A stretch of DNA of 64,000 nucleotides from positions 930,001-994,000 of the forward strand of contig OZ248539.1 in assembly GCA_965234685.1 (NCBI GenBank). Direction: 5' to 3'. Shown here one piece after another: positions 56,311 to 64,000 of this stretch; positions within the stretch are counted from its first letter, which is position 1; every line of letters begins with the position of its first letter. Under the pieces are notes generated by a model, which worked only from the letters and a program-made list of their open reading frames with translations, was not told the DNA's origin and did not search any database. The position numbers and the translations under genes were made by a program. Source of the DNA: Fimbriimonas planktonicus (GTDB lineage Bacteria; Armatimonadota; Fimbriimonadia; Fimbriimonadales; Fimbriimonadaceae).

Positions 56311-56901
56311 GTGGTAACCATCCTGGACTACGGCATCAACAACCTGAGTTCGGTTGCTAAAGCGGTCCGTTCCCTTGATGTTGAGTGCGAAATTCGCGAC
56401 CAGGTTGCCGGTGCGACGAAGCTCATCATTCCCGGCGTTGGCGCTTTTGGCGCCGCGATGGAGCATCTATCTCCGCTTCGCGACGGGATACGGGGGCTGG
56501 CAGATGATGGCGTCCCGATTCTAGGAATTTGCTTGGGCATGCAGCTGCTGTTCGATGCGAGCGAAGAATTTGGTCACCACGAAGGGCTCGGGTTGATTCC
56601 CGGGCAGATTCAGTTTTTGCCCCGACACGAGGGGATCAAAATTCCACACATGGGTTGGAGCGCTTTGGCGTTTCCGCAACCTTCGCCCATTTTTGAGGGC
56701 ATCGAGGCCGGGGAACAGGTCTACTTTGTGCACTCGCTCGTTGCCCGCTGCGAAGATCCGCAGGATGTTACGGCAAACGCTTTCCATGGTGAGCCATTTA
56801 CGGCGGCGGTGAAGAGGAGGAACGTGCAAGGGACCCAGTTCCACCCAGAGAAGAGCGGTTCGGTAGGTATTCGAATATTGGAGAACTTTCTGCGTTGCTA
56901 A
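56311..56901 (+). CDS. hisH: Imidazole glycerol phosphate synthase, glutamine amidotransferase subunit
   Basis: 196 residues from a GTG start. The type I amidotransferase triad is visible: the Cys in 'GICLGMQLLFD', and His and Glu in 'GTQFHPEKSG'. The start 'VTILDYGINNLSSVAKAV' is diagnostic of HisH. It releases ammonia from glutamine for the cyclase HisF, whose gene is not in the window. Its stop overlaps the start of hisA by seven bases. Confidence 0.96.
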   Translation: MVTILDYGINNLSSVAKAVRSLDVECEIRDQVAGATKLIIPGVGAFGAAMEHLSPLRDGIRGLADDGVPILGICLGMQLLFDASEEFGHHEGLGLIPGQIQFLPRHEGIKIPHMGWSALAFPQPSPIFEGIEAGEQVYFVHSLVARCEDPQDVTANAFHGEPFTAAVKRRNVQGTQFHPEKSGSVGIRILENFLRC

Positions 56902-57614
56902 TTCTTCCTGCCATCGATTTGATTGATGGAAACTGCGTTCGGCTTTACCAAGGCGATTACGGGCAGATTACGAAGTACTCCGAGGATCCTGTTGCGACCG
57001 CCCAGTCGTTCGTCGACGGTGGCGCGGAGTGGCTCCATATCGTCGACCTCGACGGCGCGAAAGCGGGGCAGCCAAGGAACCTGGAAGTCATTCGAAGGAT
57101 AGCCGCCGAGGTCAACGTGAAGATTGAGCTCGGAGGGGGGATCACTTCTTCCGAGCACCTTGAGGCCGCCTTGGCTGCGGGAGTAGCCCGGGTCATTCTG
57201 GGCTCGGCGCTGGTTCGTGATCCGGATTTCGCGAAAGAAGCCCTCAAGCTCGGCGAATCGGTGGTCTGCGGACTCGATGCTCGGGATGGCAAGGTCGCAG
57301 TCGGAGGTTGGCTTGAGACCTCGACAGCAGATCTTATTGAGTTTGCCCAAGAGTTGGAATCGTTCGGGGCACGACGATTTATCGTAACGGATATCGCTAC
57401 TGACGGCGCATTACAGGGGCCGAATTTTGAGCTGATGCAACGATTCTTGAACGGTGTTTCGGTTCCGGTGATCGCCTCGGGTGGGGTAGCCGAGCTGACC
57501 GATATCTCTGGACTGCGACAGCTAAGTCCCGCGCCGGAAGGCGTGATCGTTGGCAAGGCGTTGTACGAGAATCGATTTACTTTGCCAGAAGCAATCGCCG
57601 CAGGACGAATCTAA
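56895..57614 (+). CDS. hisA: Phosphoribosylformimino-5-aminoimidazole carboxamide ribotide isomerase
   Basis: 239 residues from a TTG start that overlaps the hisH stop. The barrel begins 'LILPAIDLIDGNCVRLYQGDYGQ' and contains 'LHIVDLDGAKAGQPRNLEVI', 'IELGGGITSSEHLEAALAAG' and 'IVTDIATDGALQGPNFEL', the doubled phosphate-binding half-barrels. It opens the ribose ring in histidine synthesis. The TTG is chosen because it gives the canonical first strand; no ATG is suitable. Confidence 0.96.
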   Translation: MLILPAIDLIDGNCVRLYQGDYGQITKYSEDPVATAQSFVDGGAEWLHIVDLDGAKAGQPRNLEVIRRIAAEVNVKIELGGGITSSEHLEAALAAGVARVILGSALVRDPDFAKEALKLGESVVCGLDARDGKVAVGGWLETSTADLIEFAQELESFGARRFIVTDIATDGALQGPNFELMQRFLNGVSVPVIASGGVAELTDISGLRQLSPAPEGVIVGKALYENRFTLPEAIAAGRI

Positions 57615-57640
57615 AGTCCCACCGCGGCAGCATCATGCCT

Positions 57641-57646
57641 TATAAT
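57641..57646 (+). promoter_or_regulatory. -10 hexamer TATAAT before the small membrane gene
   Basis: A perfect TATAAT ten bases before the ATG at 57657. The expected start is about four bases before the ATG, so the mRNA is nearly leaderless. No -35 is visible. This could also be the main promoter for rpoB. Confidence 0.6.
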
Positions 57647-57656
57647 CGTCGGAGCC

Positions 57657-57926
57657 ATGTTTCCTGTCGAAAATGTCGCCATCATGATCCCGATTCTCGC
57701 ACTGCTGATTCCGGTGGTCGCGATTCTTACGAAGCACCAGCAGAGAATGGCCGAACTCATTCATGGCGGAGAACAAAATCGCCAATCTAGCCAGGAAATG
57801 CTTGCCCTACGGCACGAAATCGCAGAACTTCGCAGCCTCGTTCATCAGCAGTCAATCGCGGTAGATAACTTGGTCAGCCGGTCGGTGGTTTTGCCATCCG
57901 AAACCGTTGAGCAGCGACTGCGCTAA
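57657..57926 (+). CDS. Small membrane protein with a coiled coil
   Basis: 89 residues. One transmembrane helix (about 6-25, 'VAIMIPILALLIPVVAIL') is followed by a 'KHQQRMAELIH' basic junction and a heptad-patterned coiled coil (about 43-75, 'EMLALRHEIAELRSLVHQQ'). This resembles phage-shock PspB/LiaI-sized membrane proteins, but I cannot assign a family. It is 83 bases ahead of rpoB on the same strand, perhaps in the same transcript. Confidence 0.65.
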   Translation: MFPVENVAIMIPILALLIPVVAILTKHQQRMAELIHGGEQNRQSSQEMLALRHEIAELRSLVHQQSIAVDNLVSRSVVLPSETVEQRLR

Positions 57927-57953
57927 ACCAAAAATCGGGTCCTAACCGTTGCG

Positions 57954-57975
57954 CTACCGGGCGAAATCCCGGTAG
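57954..57975 (+). promoter_or_regulatory. Hairpin next to the rpoB start region
   Basis: A perfect 8-bp stem CTACCGGG/CCCGGTAG (57954-57961 with 57968-57975, loop CGAAAT). It ends one base before an in-frame ATG at 57977 and 34 bases before the preferred rpoB start. It could hide the first ATG or set the mRNA 5' end. Confidence 0.35.
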
Positions 57976-58009
57976 TATGCATGTTCGCCTCCGTGCGCTC
58001 CCGATTCCT

Positions 58010-61000
58010 ATGCGAGTCATTTCACCTTCCAGCAAGCGAATTGGACGCTTTATTGATGTCCCCAACCTGATCGAACTCCAGCTTAACTCTTACAAGTGGT
58101 TTCTGGAAGAGGGACTTCCTGAGCTGTTCGAAACTTTCAGTCCTATTTACGACTTCACCATGACCAACTTTATCGAGTTGGTCAGCTTCTCCCTTGGAGA
58201 ACCTAAGTACTCGCTTCAGGAATGTCGAGATCGCGACATGACGTTTGAAGCTCCGATCAAGGCAATTGTTCGCTTTGGCGGAAAAGAACGAGACATCATC
58301 GAATCGGAGGTCTACCTTGGCGACCTTCCGCTGATGACGGACAAAGGAACCTTTGTCATCAATGGCCGAGAGCGAGTCATCGTTTCTCAGCTCAGCCGAT
58401 CGCCGGGTCTGTACTTCGAAGAAGGCGTGGACAGCTCGATGCAAGTCGTTGTCTCCGCTCGTGTTATTCCAAACGAAGGCCCATGGCTCGAAGTTGACAG
58501 CGACGCCAACAACGTCGTTCGAACCCAGATTAGCCAAACCAAGAAGCTGCCCTTGACGCAGATGATCAAGGCGCTCTACTACTTTGAAAAGGGCCGCGGT
58601 CGAATCACCGCCAAGCTGTCCGAATCGGTTGGAAAGCGAATTGCTGAGTCGGTCATCGACGCCTCGACCGGAGAAATCCTTGTCGAAGTGGGCACGATCT
58701 TCAGCCAGGAAATGCTGAACGCGCTCACTCCCGAGCAGCAGCAGTTCGAAACGAAGGTCGAGCAGCCATTTGCAAATAACGAGGACCTCGTTCGCTTCTT
58801 CACCGAAGACATCATTCTCGAAAACCCAGATCAGGAAAAGCTGATCGGATGCCGACCACACGAAGATTTGTTCGACAACGGCGAACTCCTGGTCAAGCGC
58901 GGAGAGCGAATCGACGCGACAACCGCCAAGCGAATCGAAGCCATGCAGCTTCCTTCGCTGAAGGTTCGGTACACGAACTCTCTCGCGGAAGCGACGATTG
59001 ACGCCGATCCAACAAGCGGAGCCCGAGAAGCCGTCCTTGACATTTACAAGCGACTGCGACCAGGCGAAGCGGCCAACGAAGAAGCGGCAAAGCAGCTCAT
59101 CTACGGCCTGTTCTTCGATATCAAGCGATACGACCTCGGAAAGGTCGGACGACGATTCTTGAACCAAAAGCTTGGCCTCAAGATTCCGCTCAGCATTCGA
59201 AACCTGACTTGCGACGACCTCGCCGCGATCCTGAAGGCCATGGTGCCGTACGTCCGACGAGAATCGGAACGAGACGACATCGATGACCTTCGAAACAAGC
59301 GAGTCCGCTCGGTTGGAGAGCTTCTCCAAAGCCAGCTTCGACTTGGTTTCGTCCGAATGGAAAAGGTTGCCCGAGAGCGAATGACCTCGACCGACCAAGA
59401 GAACTTGCTGCCGGGAATCATCCTTTCGGTTAAGCCAGTTAGCGCGTCGATCAAGAGCTTCTTCTCCTCCAACCAGCTGTCCACCTTTATGGACCAGACG
59501 AACCCGCTTTCGGAAATTACGAACAAGCGACGTTTGTCCTCCCTCGGACCTGGTGGATTGCAGCGAACCAGCGCCAAGCTGGAAGTTCGTGACGTTCACC
59601 GTTCGCACTACGGACGAATCTGCCCGATCGAAACGCCAGAAGGCCCGAACATCGGTCTGATCAGCCAGCTCACGAGCCGTGCTCGTGTTGACGAATTCGG
59701 CTTCATCATGACGCCGTACCGAATCGTCAAGGACGGAACGGTCAGCGACGAAATCATCTACTTGACCGCACAGGAAGAGACGGGCCAGTTCGTTGCTCCG
59801 GCCGACGTTGTACTTGACGAATACGCGAAGATCATCTCCGAGCGAATTCAGGTGCGAGTCGCTGGTGCTGAAGTTGGTGGTGCGTCCTACCCAATCGTCC
59901 GACGTGAGCAGATTGAGCTCATGGACGTTGCTCCGACGCAGATCATCTCGGTTGCCACGGCGCTGATTCCGTTCCTTGAGAACGACGACGCTAACCGTGC
60001 TCTGATGGGCGCGAACATGCAACGACAGGCGGTTCCTTGCCTTCGATCCGAAAAGCCACTCGTTGGTACCGGATACGAGCGAGTGGCAGCCGTTGACTCT
60101 GGCGCGGCGGTTATCGCCAAGCGCGGTGGAGTTGTCGAGTACGTTTCCGCTCAGGAAATTCGGGTTCGAACGGACGAAGGTCAGCTTGACACGTACCCGC
60201 TGATGCACCTCGTGCAGAGTAACAAGTCGACTTGTTTCACCCAGCGACCGATCGTTGACCTTGGTCAGCGAGTTCTGGACAAGGATCCTCTTGCCGACGG
60301 TGCCTGCGTTGACAAGGGCGAACTGGCACTTGGAAAGAACGTTCTCGTGGCCTTCACGCCTTGGAACGGATACAACTATGAAGACGCCATTCTGATCTCG
60401 GAGCGGTTCGTTAAGGACGACGTTTACACGTCGATCCACATCGAACGACACGAGTCGGAAGCGGTGGACACCAAGCTCGGACCTGAGGAAATCACTCGCG
60501 ACATTCCGAACGTTGGCGAAGACGCGCTGAAGGACCTCGACGAAAACGGCATTATCCGAATCGGCGCCGAAGTTCGACCAGAAGACATTCTTGTTGGTAA
60601 GGTTGCACCGAAGGGCCAGGTCGAAATGACCGCGGAAGAGCGACTTATCATCGCAATCTTCGGTAAGAAGGCTGAAGAAACCCGCGACGTCTCTCTCCGA
60701 TTGCCGCACGGCGAAAAGGGAATCATCGTCGATGTCATGGTGTTCAGCCGGTACAAGTACCTCTCGCCGAGCATCAACTACATCTATAAGGAATCGAAGA
60801 AGCGCGACCGACTGGTCTGCGACCGAACCGACGAGCCTCTGCTCCAAATTCCAGGTGACGAACTGCCAGCCGGCACGAACATGACGGTTCAGGTTTACGT
60901 TGCCCAGAAGCGAAAGCTGATGGTCGGCGACAAGATGGCCGGACGTCACGGTAACAAGGGAGTTATCTCCCGGGTTCTCCCGGTCGAAGACATGCCGTTC

Positions 61001-62032
61001 CTCGCGGATGGCACGCCGATTGACATCGTTCTCAACCCGCTTGGTGTTCCTAGCCGAATGAACATCGGACAGCTCCTCGAAACCCACTTGGGTTACGTTG
61101 GCAAGCACCTTGGAATCGAGTACAAGTGCCCTGCCTTCGAAGGCGCATCCGAGAAAGAAATCCTCGGAGAAATGGACCGATTGGCGAACCACATGCGTGG
61201 CCAAGCTCTCGCGGCTTATGTCAACGCAGAGCTTCTGCTCGACATCAAGTTCGAGAAGGACGACACGTTCCTCGAAATGCTCGGAAAGGTTGAAGCCCGA
61301 TTGCGAAAGCTCGGCGTCAACGGCCTTGAGCGGGTTTCGCGAATCGTGGGTGGAACTCCGGTCAAGTCGCTTGGCGAACTCAGCGAGATCGACCTCGACA
61401 CGTTCGTGCCGGAACAGCCAGAGGCAGAAATCGGAGAAGCCGCACACGCCGCTTCGGACGAAATCTACGCCAACCTGATGTCCCGAATCGAGAAGAACGT
61501 GTTCGAGCGCGCTGGAATCGATCCTAAGACTTGTAAGAGCATCCTTCGGGATGGACTTTCGGGAGAAACCTTCCCGAACGCCATCACGGTCGGCATGATC
61601 TACATGTTGAAGCTTGAGCACTTGGTCGACGAGAAGATTCACGCTCGTTCGATCGGACCCTACTCGCTCGTTACGCAGCAGCCGCTCGGAGGTAAAGCTC
61701 AGTTCGGTGGACAGCGATTTGGAGAAATGGAAGTGTGGGCGCTCGAAGCTTATGGCGCGGCTTACACCCTCCAGGAACTCCTTACGATCAAGTCGGACGA
61801 TGTCAATGGCCGCGTCAAAGCATACGAAAGCATCGTGAAGGGCGAAACCATCGCCGAGCCGGGCATCCCAGAATCGTTCAAGATTCTCGTCAACGAACTT
61901 CGATCCTTGGGTCTGAAGGTATCGGTTGAGGACGCGAACAACAAGGAACTCCCGCTCAAGGACCTTGACGAACTGTCCGGTGGCAACACCGACGACATGC
62001 GCCTGGCGCGAACCGTCGGCTTCTTCAATTAA
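58010..62032 (+). CDS. rpoB: DNA-directed RNA polymerase, beta subunit
   Basis: 1340 residues from the ATG at 58010 (an ATG at 57977 is also open and adds 11 residues). It begins 'MRVISPSSKRIGRFIDVPNL' and contains 'SNQLSTFMDQTNPLSEI' with the rifampicin pocket (about 480-520), 'GRICPIETPEGPNIGLI', 'NVLVAFTPWNGYNYEDAIL' (active-site neighbourhood), 'GDKMAGRHGNKGVIS', and ends with 'GGKAQFGGQRFGEMEVWALEAYGAAY'. The rifampicin site has Thr and Asn where E. coli has Gln513 and His526. Arginine is almost always CGA. It is followed by a strong hairpin and T run before rpoC. Confidence 0.98.
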   Translation: MRVISPSSKRIGRFIDVPNLIELQLNSYKWFLEEGLPELFETFSPIYDFTMTNFIELVSFSLGEPKYSLQECRDRDMTFEAPIKAIVRFGGKERDIIESEVYLGDLPLMTDKGTFVINGRERVIVSQLSRSPGLYFEEGVDSSMQVVVSARVIPNEGPWLEVDSDANNVVRTQISQTKKLPLTQMIKALYYFEKGRGRITAKLSESVGKRIAESVIDASTGEILVEVGTIFSQEMLNALTPEQQQFETKVEQPFANNEDLVRFFTEDIILENPDQEKLIGCRPHEDLFDNGELLVKRGERIDATTAKRIEAMQLPSLKVRYTNSLAEATIDADPTSGAREAVLDIYKRLRPGEAANEEAAKQLIYGLFFDIKRYDLGKVGRRFLNQKLGLKIPLSIRNLTCDDLAAILKAMVPYVRRESERDDIDDLRNKRVRSVGELLQSQLRLGFVRMEKVARERMTSTDQENLLPGIILSVKPVSASIKSFFSSNQLSTFMDQTNPLSEITNKRRLSSLGPGGLQRTSAKLEVRDVHRSHYGRICPIETPEGPNIGLISQLTSRARVDEFGFIMTPYRIVKDGTVSDEIIYLTAQEETGQFVAPADVVLDEYAKIISERIQVRVAGAEVGGASYPIVRREQIELMDVAPTQIISVATALIPFLENDDANRALMGANMQRQAVPCLRSEKPLVGTGYERVAAVDSGAAVIAKRGGVVEYVSAQEIRVRTDEGQLDTYPLMHLVQSNKSTCFTQRPIVDLGQRVLDKDPLADGACVDKGELALGKNVLVAFTPWNGYNYEDAILISERFVKDDVYTSIHIERHESEAVDTKLGPEEITRDIPNVGEDALKDLDENGIIRIGAEVRPEDILVGKVAPKGQVEMTAEERLIIAIFGKKAEETRDVSLRLPHGEKGIIVDVMVFSRYKYLSPSINYIYKESKKRDRLVCDRTDEPLLQIPGDELPAGTNMTVQVYVAQKRKLMVGDKMAGRHGNKGVISRVLPVEDMPFLADGTPIDIVLNPLGVPSRMNIGQLLETHLGYVGKHLGIEYKCPAFEGASEKEILGEMDRLANHMRGQALAAYVNAELLLDIKFEKDDTFLEMLGKVEARLRKLGVNGLERVSRIVGGTPVKSLGELSEIDLDTFVPEQPEAEIGEAAHAASDEIYANLMSRIEKNVFERAGIDPKTCKSILRDGLSGETFPNAITVGMIYMLKLEHLVDEKIHARSIGPYSLVTQQPLGGKAQFGGQRFGEMEVWALEAYGAAYTLQELLTIKSDDVNGRVKAYESIVKGETIAEPGIPESFKILVNELRSLGLKVSVEDANNKELPLKDLDELSGGNTDDMRLARTVGFFN

Positions 62033-62046
62033 GAAGCTTGCCGATT

Positions 62047-62082
62047 GCCCTTACCTCCCGACTCTGGGAGGTAAGGGCTTTT
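62047..62082 (+). terminator. Terminator or attenuator between rpoB and rpoC
   Basis: A perfect 13-bp stem (62047-62059 with 62066-62078), loop GACTCT, followed by four T residues, 14 bases after the rpoB stop. The T tract is short, so partial read-through is likely. Confidence 0.7.
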
Positions 62083-62122
62083 CCATTTGTTTTCGTCAAT
62101 TGCACGATCTCGAAGAATTTGC

Positions 62123-62152
62123 TTGCTTAATGGCAAAGTGAGGCGGTATCTT
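62123..62152 (+). promoter_or_regulatory. Candidate rpoC promoter
   Basis: TTGCTT (62123-62128) and TATCTT (62147-62152) with an 18-base spacer. An overlapping TATAC lies just after. A start near 62159 would leave a leader of about 95 bases before the ATG at 62253. Confidence 0.4.
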
Positions 62153-62252
62153 ATACGTTCCGGTCATTTTGCTCGCCAACTGTAACGCGTTCAACCTTTC
62201 GGTTCGTTGCGGTTCGGTAAGGCAGTTTTGATTTGGATTTCGAGCGAACGCA

Positions 62253-64000
62253 ATGGCAGACGTTAGTCTTTTTGACAAGATCCGCATCGGTATCGCCGCT
62301 CCGACAGACATTGTCTCTTGGTCGCACGGCGAAGTAAAGAAACCAGAAACTATCAACTACCGCACGTTCAAGCCAGAGCGAGACGGCTTGTTCTGCGAGA
62401 AAATTTTCGGTCCAACGAAGGACTGGGAATGTTCTTGCGGTAAATACAAGAAAATCAAATTCCGCGGCGTCGTTTGCGAACGATGCGGCGTCGAAGTTAC
62501 CCGCAGCAAAGTTCGCCGAGAGCGCATGGGGCACGTTTCCCTCGCTGCTCCGGTCTGCCACATTTGGTACCTGAAGGGCGTTCCGTCGCCGTTGTCCCTC
62601 CTGTTGGACATCTCCCCGCGACTGCTCGAAAAGGTCATCTACTTCGCTAGCTTTATCATCATCGATATCGATACCGAGCAGATCGCCGAGATGCTGCCCC
62701 AGATTCGAATCGCCGTCGAAATTGAAAAGCGACGAATCCAGGAAGACATGCGAAAGCTGGAAGAGGACTCCCTCGACCGATTCGCCGAAGACTTGAACAA
62801 CAACCGCGAAGAGTACGACGAAATGTACGCTCGCGAACGAGCGAAGGCGGTCAACGACCGAATTCGCGCGGAATACCGAGATGCCGATGACCGACTGAAG
62901 GACCTCGACATTGCGGTTGAAATTCTTGGCAAGCTCGAAAAGAACCAGCTGATCGACGAAGACAAGTACCGAGCCGTCAGCAAGTTGCTTTATAGCGTTG
63001 GCGACCAGCTTGGTCACAACCTGGGCAGCTTGGTTCGAGCGAACATCGGTGCCGAAGCGGTGAAGGAACTCCTCACCCGAATCGACCTCGAAATCCTCGC
63101 GCGATCGCTGCGACAGGACGTCGTTATGACCACGAGTCAGAAGCGAGCCCGCGCGATTAAGCGACTCGAAGTCACCGAAGCTCTGATTTCTTCGCGAAGC
63201 CGACCAGAATGGATGATCCTGGACACCGTTCCAGTCATCTCGCCTGAGCTCCGACCGATGGTCCAGCTCGATGGTGGCCGATTCGCGACCTCCGACCTTA
63301 ACGATCTCTATCGACGAATCATCAACCGAAACAACCGGTTGAAGAAGATCATCGAGATTCACGCGCCGGAAAGCATCATCAACCACGAGAAGCGACTTCT
63401 TCAGGAAGCCGTCGACGCGTTGATCGATAACGGCCGCCGAGCCCGACCAGTCGTTGGCAGCAACCAGCGTCCGCTCAAGTCCCTCAGCGACATGCTGAAG
63501 GGTAAAGAAGGTCGATTCCGAAAGAACCTTCTCGGTAAGCGAGTCGACTACTCCGGTCGATCTGTTATCGTTGTCGGTCCGCACTTGAAGTTGCACCAAG
63601 CTGGCCTTCCGAAGGAAATGGCCTTGGAGCTCTTCAAGCCGTTTGTCATGAAGTCCCTGGTTGAAAAGAAGATCACCCAGAACATCAAGACGGCAAAGCG
63701 CATGATCGACCGAATGCACCCAGCGGTTTGGGATGGTCTCGAAGAAGTCATTCGAGAGCACCCGATCTTGCTCAACCGTGCACCGACCCTGCACCGACTT
63801 GGTATCCAGGCCTTCGAGCCGATCCTCGTTGATGGTAAGGCGATCCAGGTTCACCCGCTCGTTTGTAACATGTACAACGCGGACTTTGACGGCGACCAGA
63901 TGGCCGTTCACATTCCGCTAAGCACCGAAGCTCAGGCCGAAGCCCGAGTTCTGATGCTGTCGAGCCAGAACTTGTTCACCCCGTCGGATGGACGACCAAC
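62253..64000 (+). CDS. rpoC: DNA-directed RNA polymerase, beta' subunit (3' end outside the window)
   Basis: The first 582 codons, starting 'MADVSLFDKIRIGIAAPTDI'. The first zinc finger is 'CSCGKYKKIKFRGVVCERCG' (about 60-80). The active-site motif 'NADFDGDQMAVH' lies at about residues 542-553, where three Asp bind the catalytic magnesium. 'GKRVDYSGRSVIVVGPHL' and 'LLNRAPTLHRLGIQAFEPILVDG' are also conserved. A coiled-coil-like insert (about 150-230, rich in Glu, Arg and Asp) corresponds to the usual beta' coiled coil region. The gene continues past the end of the window. Confidence 0.97.
   Translation, partial: MADVSLFDKIRIGIAAPTDIVSWSHGEVKKPETINYRTFKPERDGLFCEKIFGPTKDWECSCGKYKKIKFRGVVCERCGVEVTRSKVRRERMGHVSLAAPVCHIWYLKGVPSPLSLLLDISPRLLEKVIYFASFIIIDIDTEQIAEMLPQIRIAVEIEKRRIQEDMRKLEEDSLDRFAEDLNNNREEYDEMYARERAKAVNDRIRAEYRDADDRLKDLDIAVEILGKLEKNQLIDEDKYRAVSKLLYSVGDQLGHNLGSLVRANIGAEAVKELLTRIDLEILARSLRQDVVMTTSQKRARAIKRLEVTEALISSRSRPEWMILDTVPVISPELRPMVQLDGGRFATSDLNDLYRRIINRNNRLKKIIEIHAPESIINHEKRLLQEAVDALIDNGRRARPVVGSNQRPLKSLSDMLKGKEGRFRKNLLGKRVDYSGRSVIVVGPHLKLHQAGLPKEMALELFKPFVMKSLVEKKITQNIKTAKRMIDRMHPAVWDGLEEVIREHPILLNRAPTLHRLGIQAFEPILVDGKAIQVHPLVCNMYNADFDGDQMAVHIPLSTEAQAEARVLMLSSQNLFTPSDGRP

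Noticed and set aside
58022..61642. Antisense open frame of 1206 codons across rpoB
   Set aside because: It lies fully inside rpoB. The length follows from the near absence of TTA, CTA and TCA in the sense frame; the translation is rich in Val, Asp, Leu and Arg, typical of antisense reading of this codon use, with no domain.
62151..63911. Antisense open frame of 586 codons across rpoC
   Set aside because: It covers the conserved rpoC start and active-site region on the other strand and has no recognisable feature.

Overview
The window is 64 kb of moderately GC-rich, gene-dense bacterial chromosome with no phage, insertion sequence, CRISPR array or rRNA. The gene content (lipoproteins, secretin-N-like periplasmic proteins, a pseudopilin, many secreted proteins) suggests a diderm, free-living heterotroph. 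The mix of families, the heavy use of the CGA arginine codon in highly expressed genes and many leaderless transcription starts make me think of Armatimonadota (Fimbriimonas-like). That placement is an inference from memory, not a search result.

Layout. 1-9.4 kb: start of an aldo/keto reductase, a one-repeat secretin-N-like protein, a double FKBP isomerase, rpsT, a DUF4394 protein, a truncated MetH (homocysteine and folate domains only), an M32 carboxypeptidase, a DUF2089/DUF4097 pair, an EVE protein and a deacetylase-like protein. 9.5-19.5 kb: a secreted subtilisin coupled to a coiled-coil protein, a MalK/UgpC-type ABC ATPase, an IsdG-like haem monooxygenase, two tandem three-repeat secretin-N-like paralogues, an orphan MutL/GlmL protein and a lipoprotein. 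19.5-30.4 kb: an L10 leader with rplJ-rplL, a SpoU methyltransferase, a pseudopilin, a thioredoxin-like protein, a subtilisin with a P domain and three NBR1-type domains, an S1/P1 nuclease, and purB-SRAP. 30.4-43 kb: a beta-CASP nuclease with purD, two lipoproteins, a Gfo/Idh/MocA oxidoreductase, a nucleotidyltransferase with a small partner, glnA, two secreted proteins, an acyl-CoA dehydrogenase and a CAU tRNA. 43-55 kb: trmD-rplS-lepB, the glycine cleavage genes gcvH-gcvPA and gcvPB with a lipoate-ligase-like gene, mscL, a primary-type sigma factor, and sucD with a cysteine desulfurase. 55.2-64 kb: a cyclic di-AMP (ydaO/yuaA) riboswitch, hisB-hisH-hisA, a small membrane protein, rpoB and the first part of rpoC.

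How the genes fit together. GcvH, GcvPA and GcvPB are three parts of the glycine cleavage system, and the adjacent ligase-like protein could lipoylate GcvH; gcvT is absent. trmD-rplS-lepB is a common bacterial gene order. The usual rplKAJL-rpoBC cluster is dispersed: rplJL lies about 37 kb from rpoB, and rpoB and rpoC are separated by a strong hairpin and a possible second promoter.

Most notable signals. First, a TANNNT hexamer sits exactly six bases before the start codon of 14 genes, with three more at one mismatch, which implies widespread leaderless mRNAs. Second, a well-conserved c-di-AMP riboswitch with its own candidate promoter points at histidine biosynthesis genes or at nothing. Third, a small family of proteins is built only from tandem secretin-N-like repeats.
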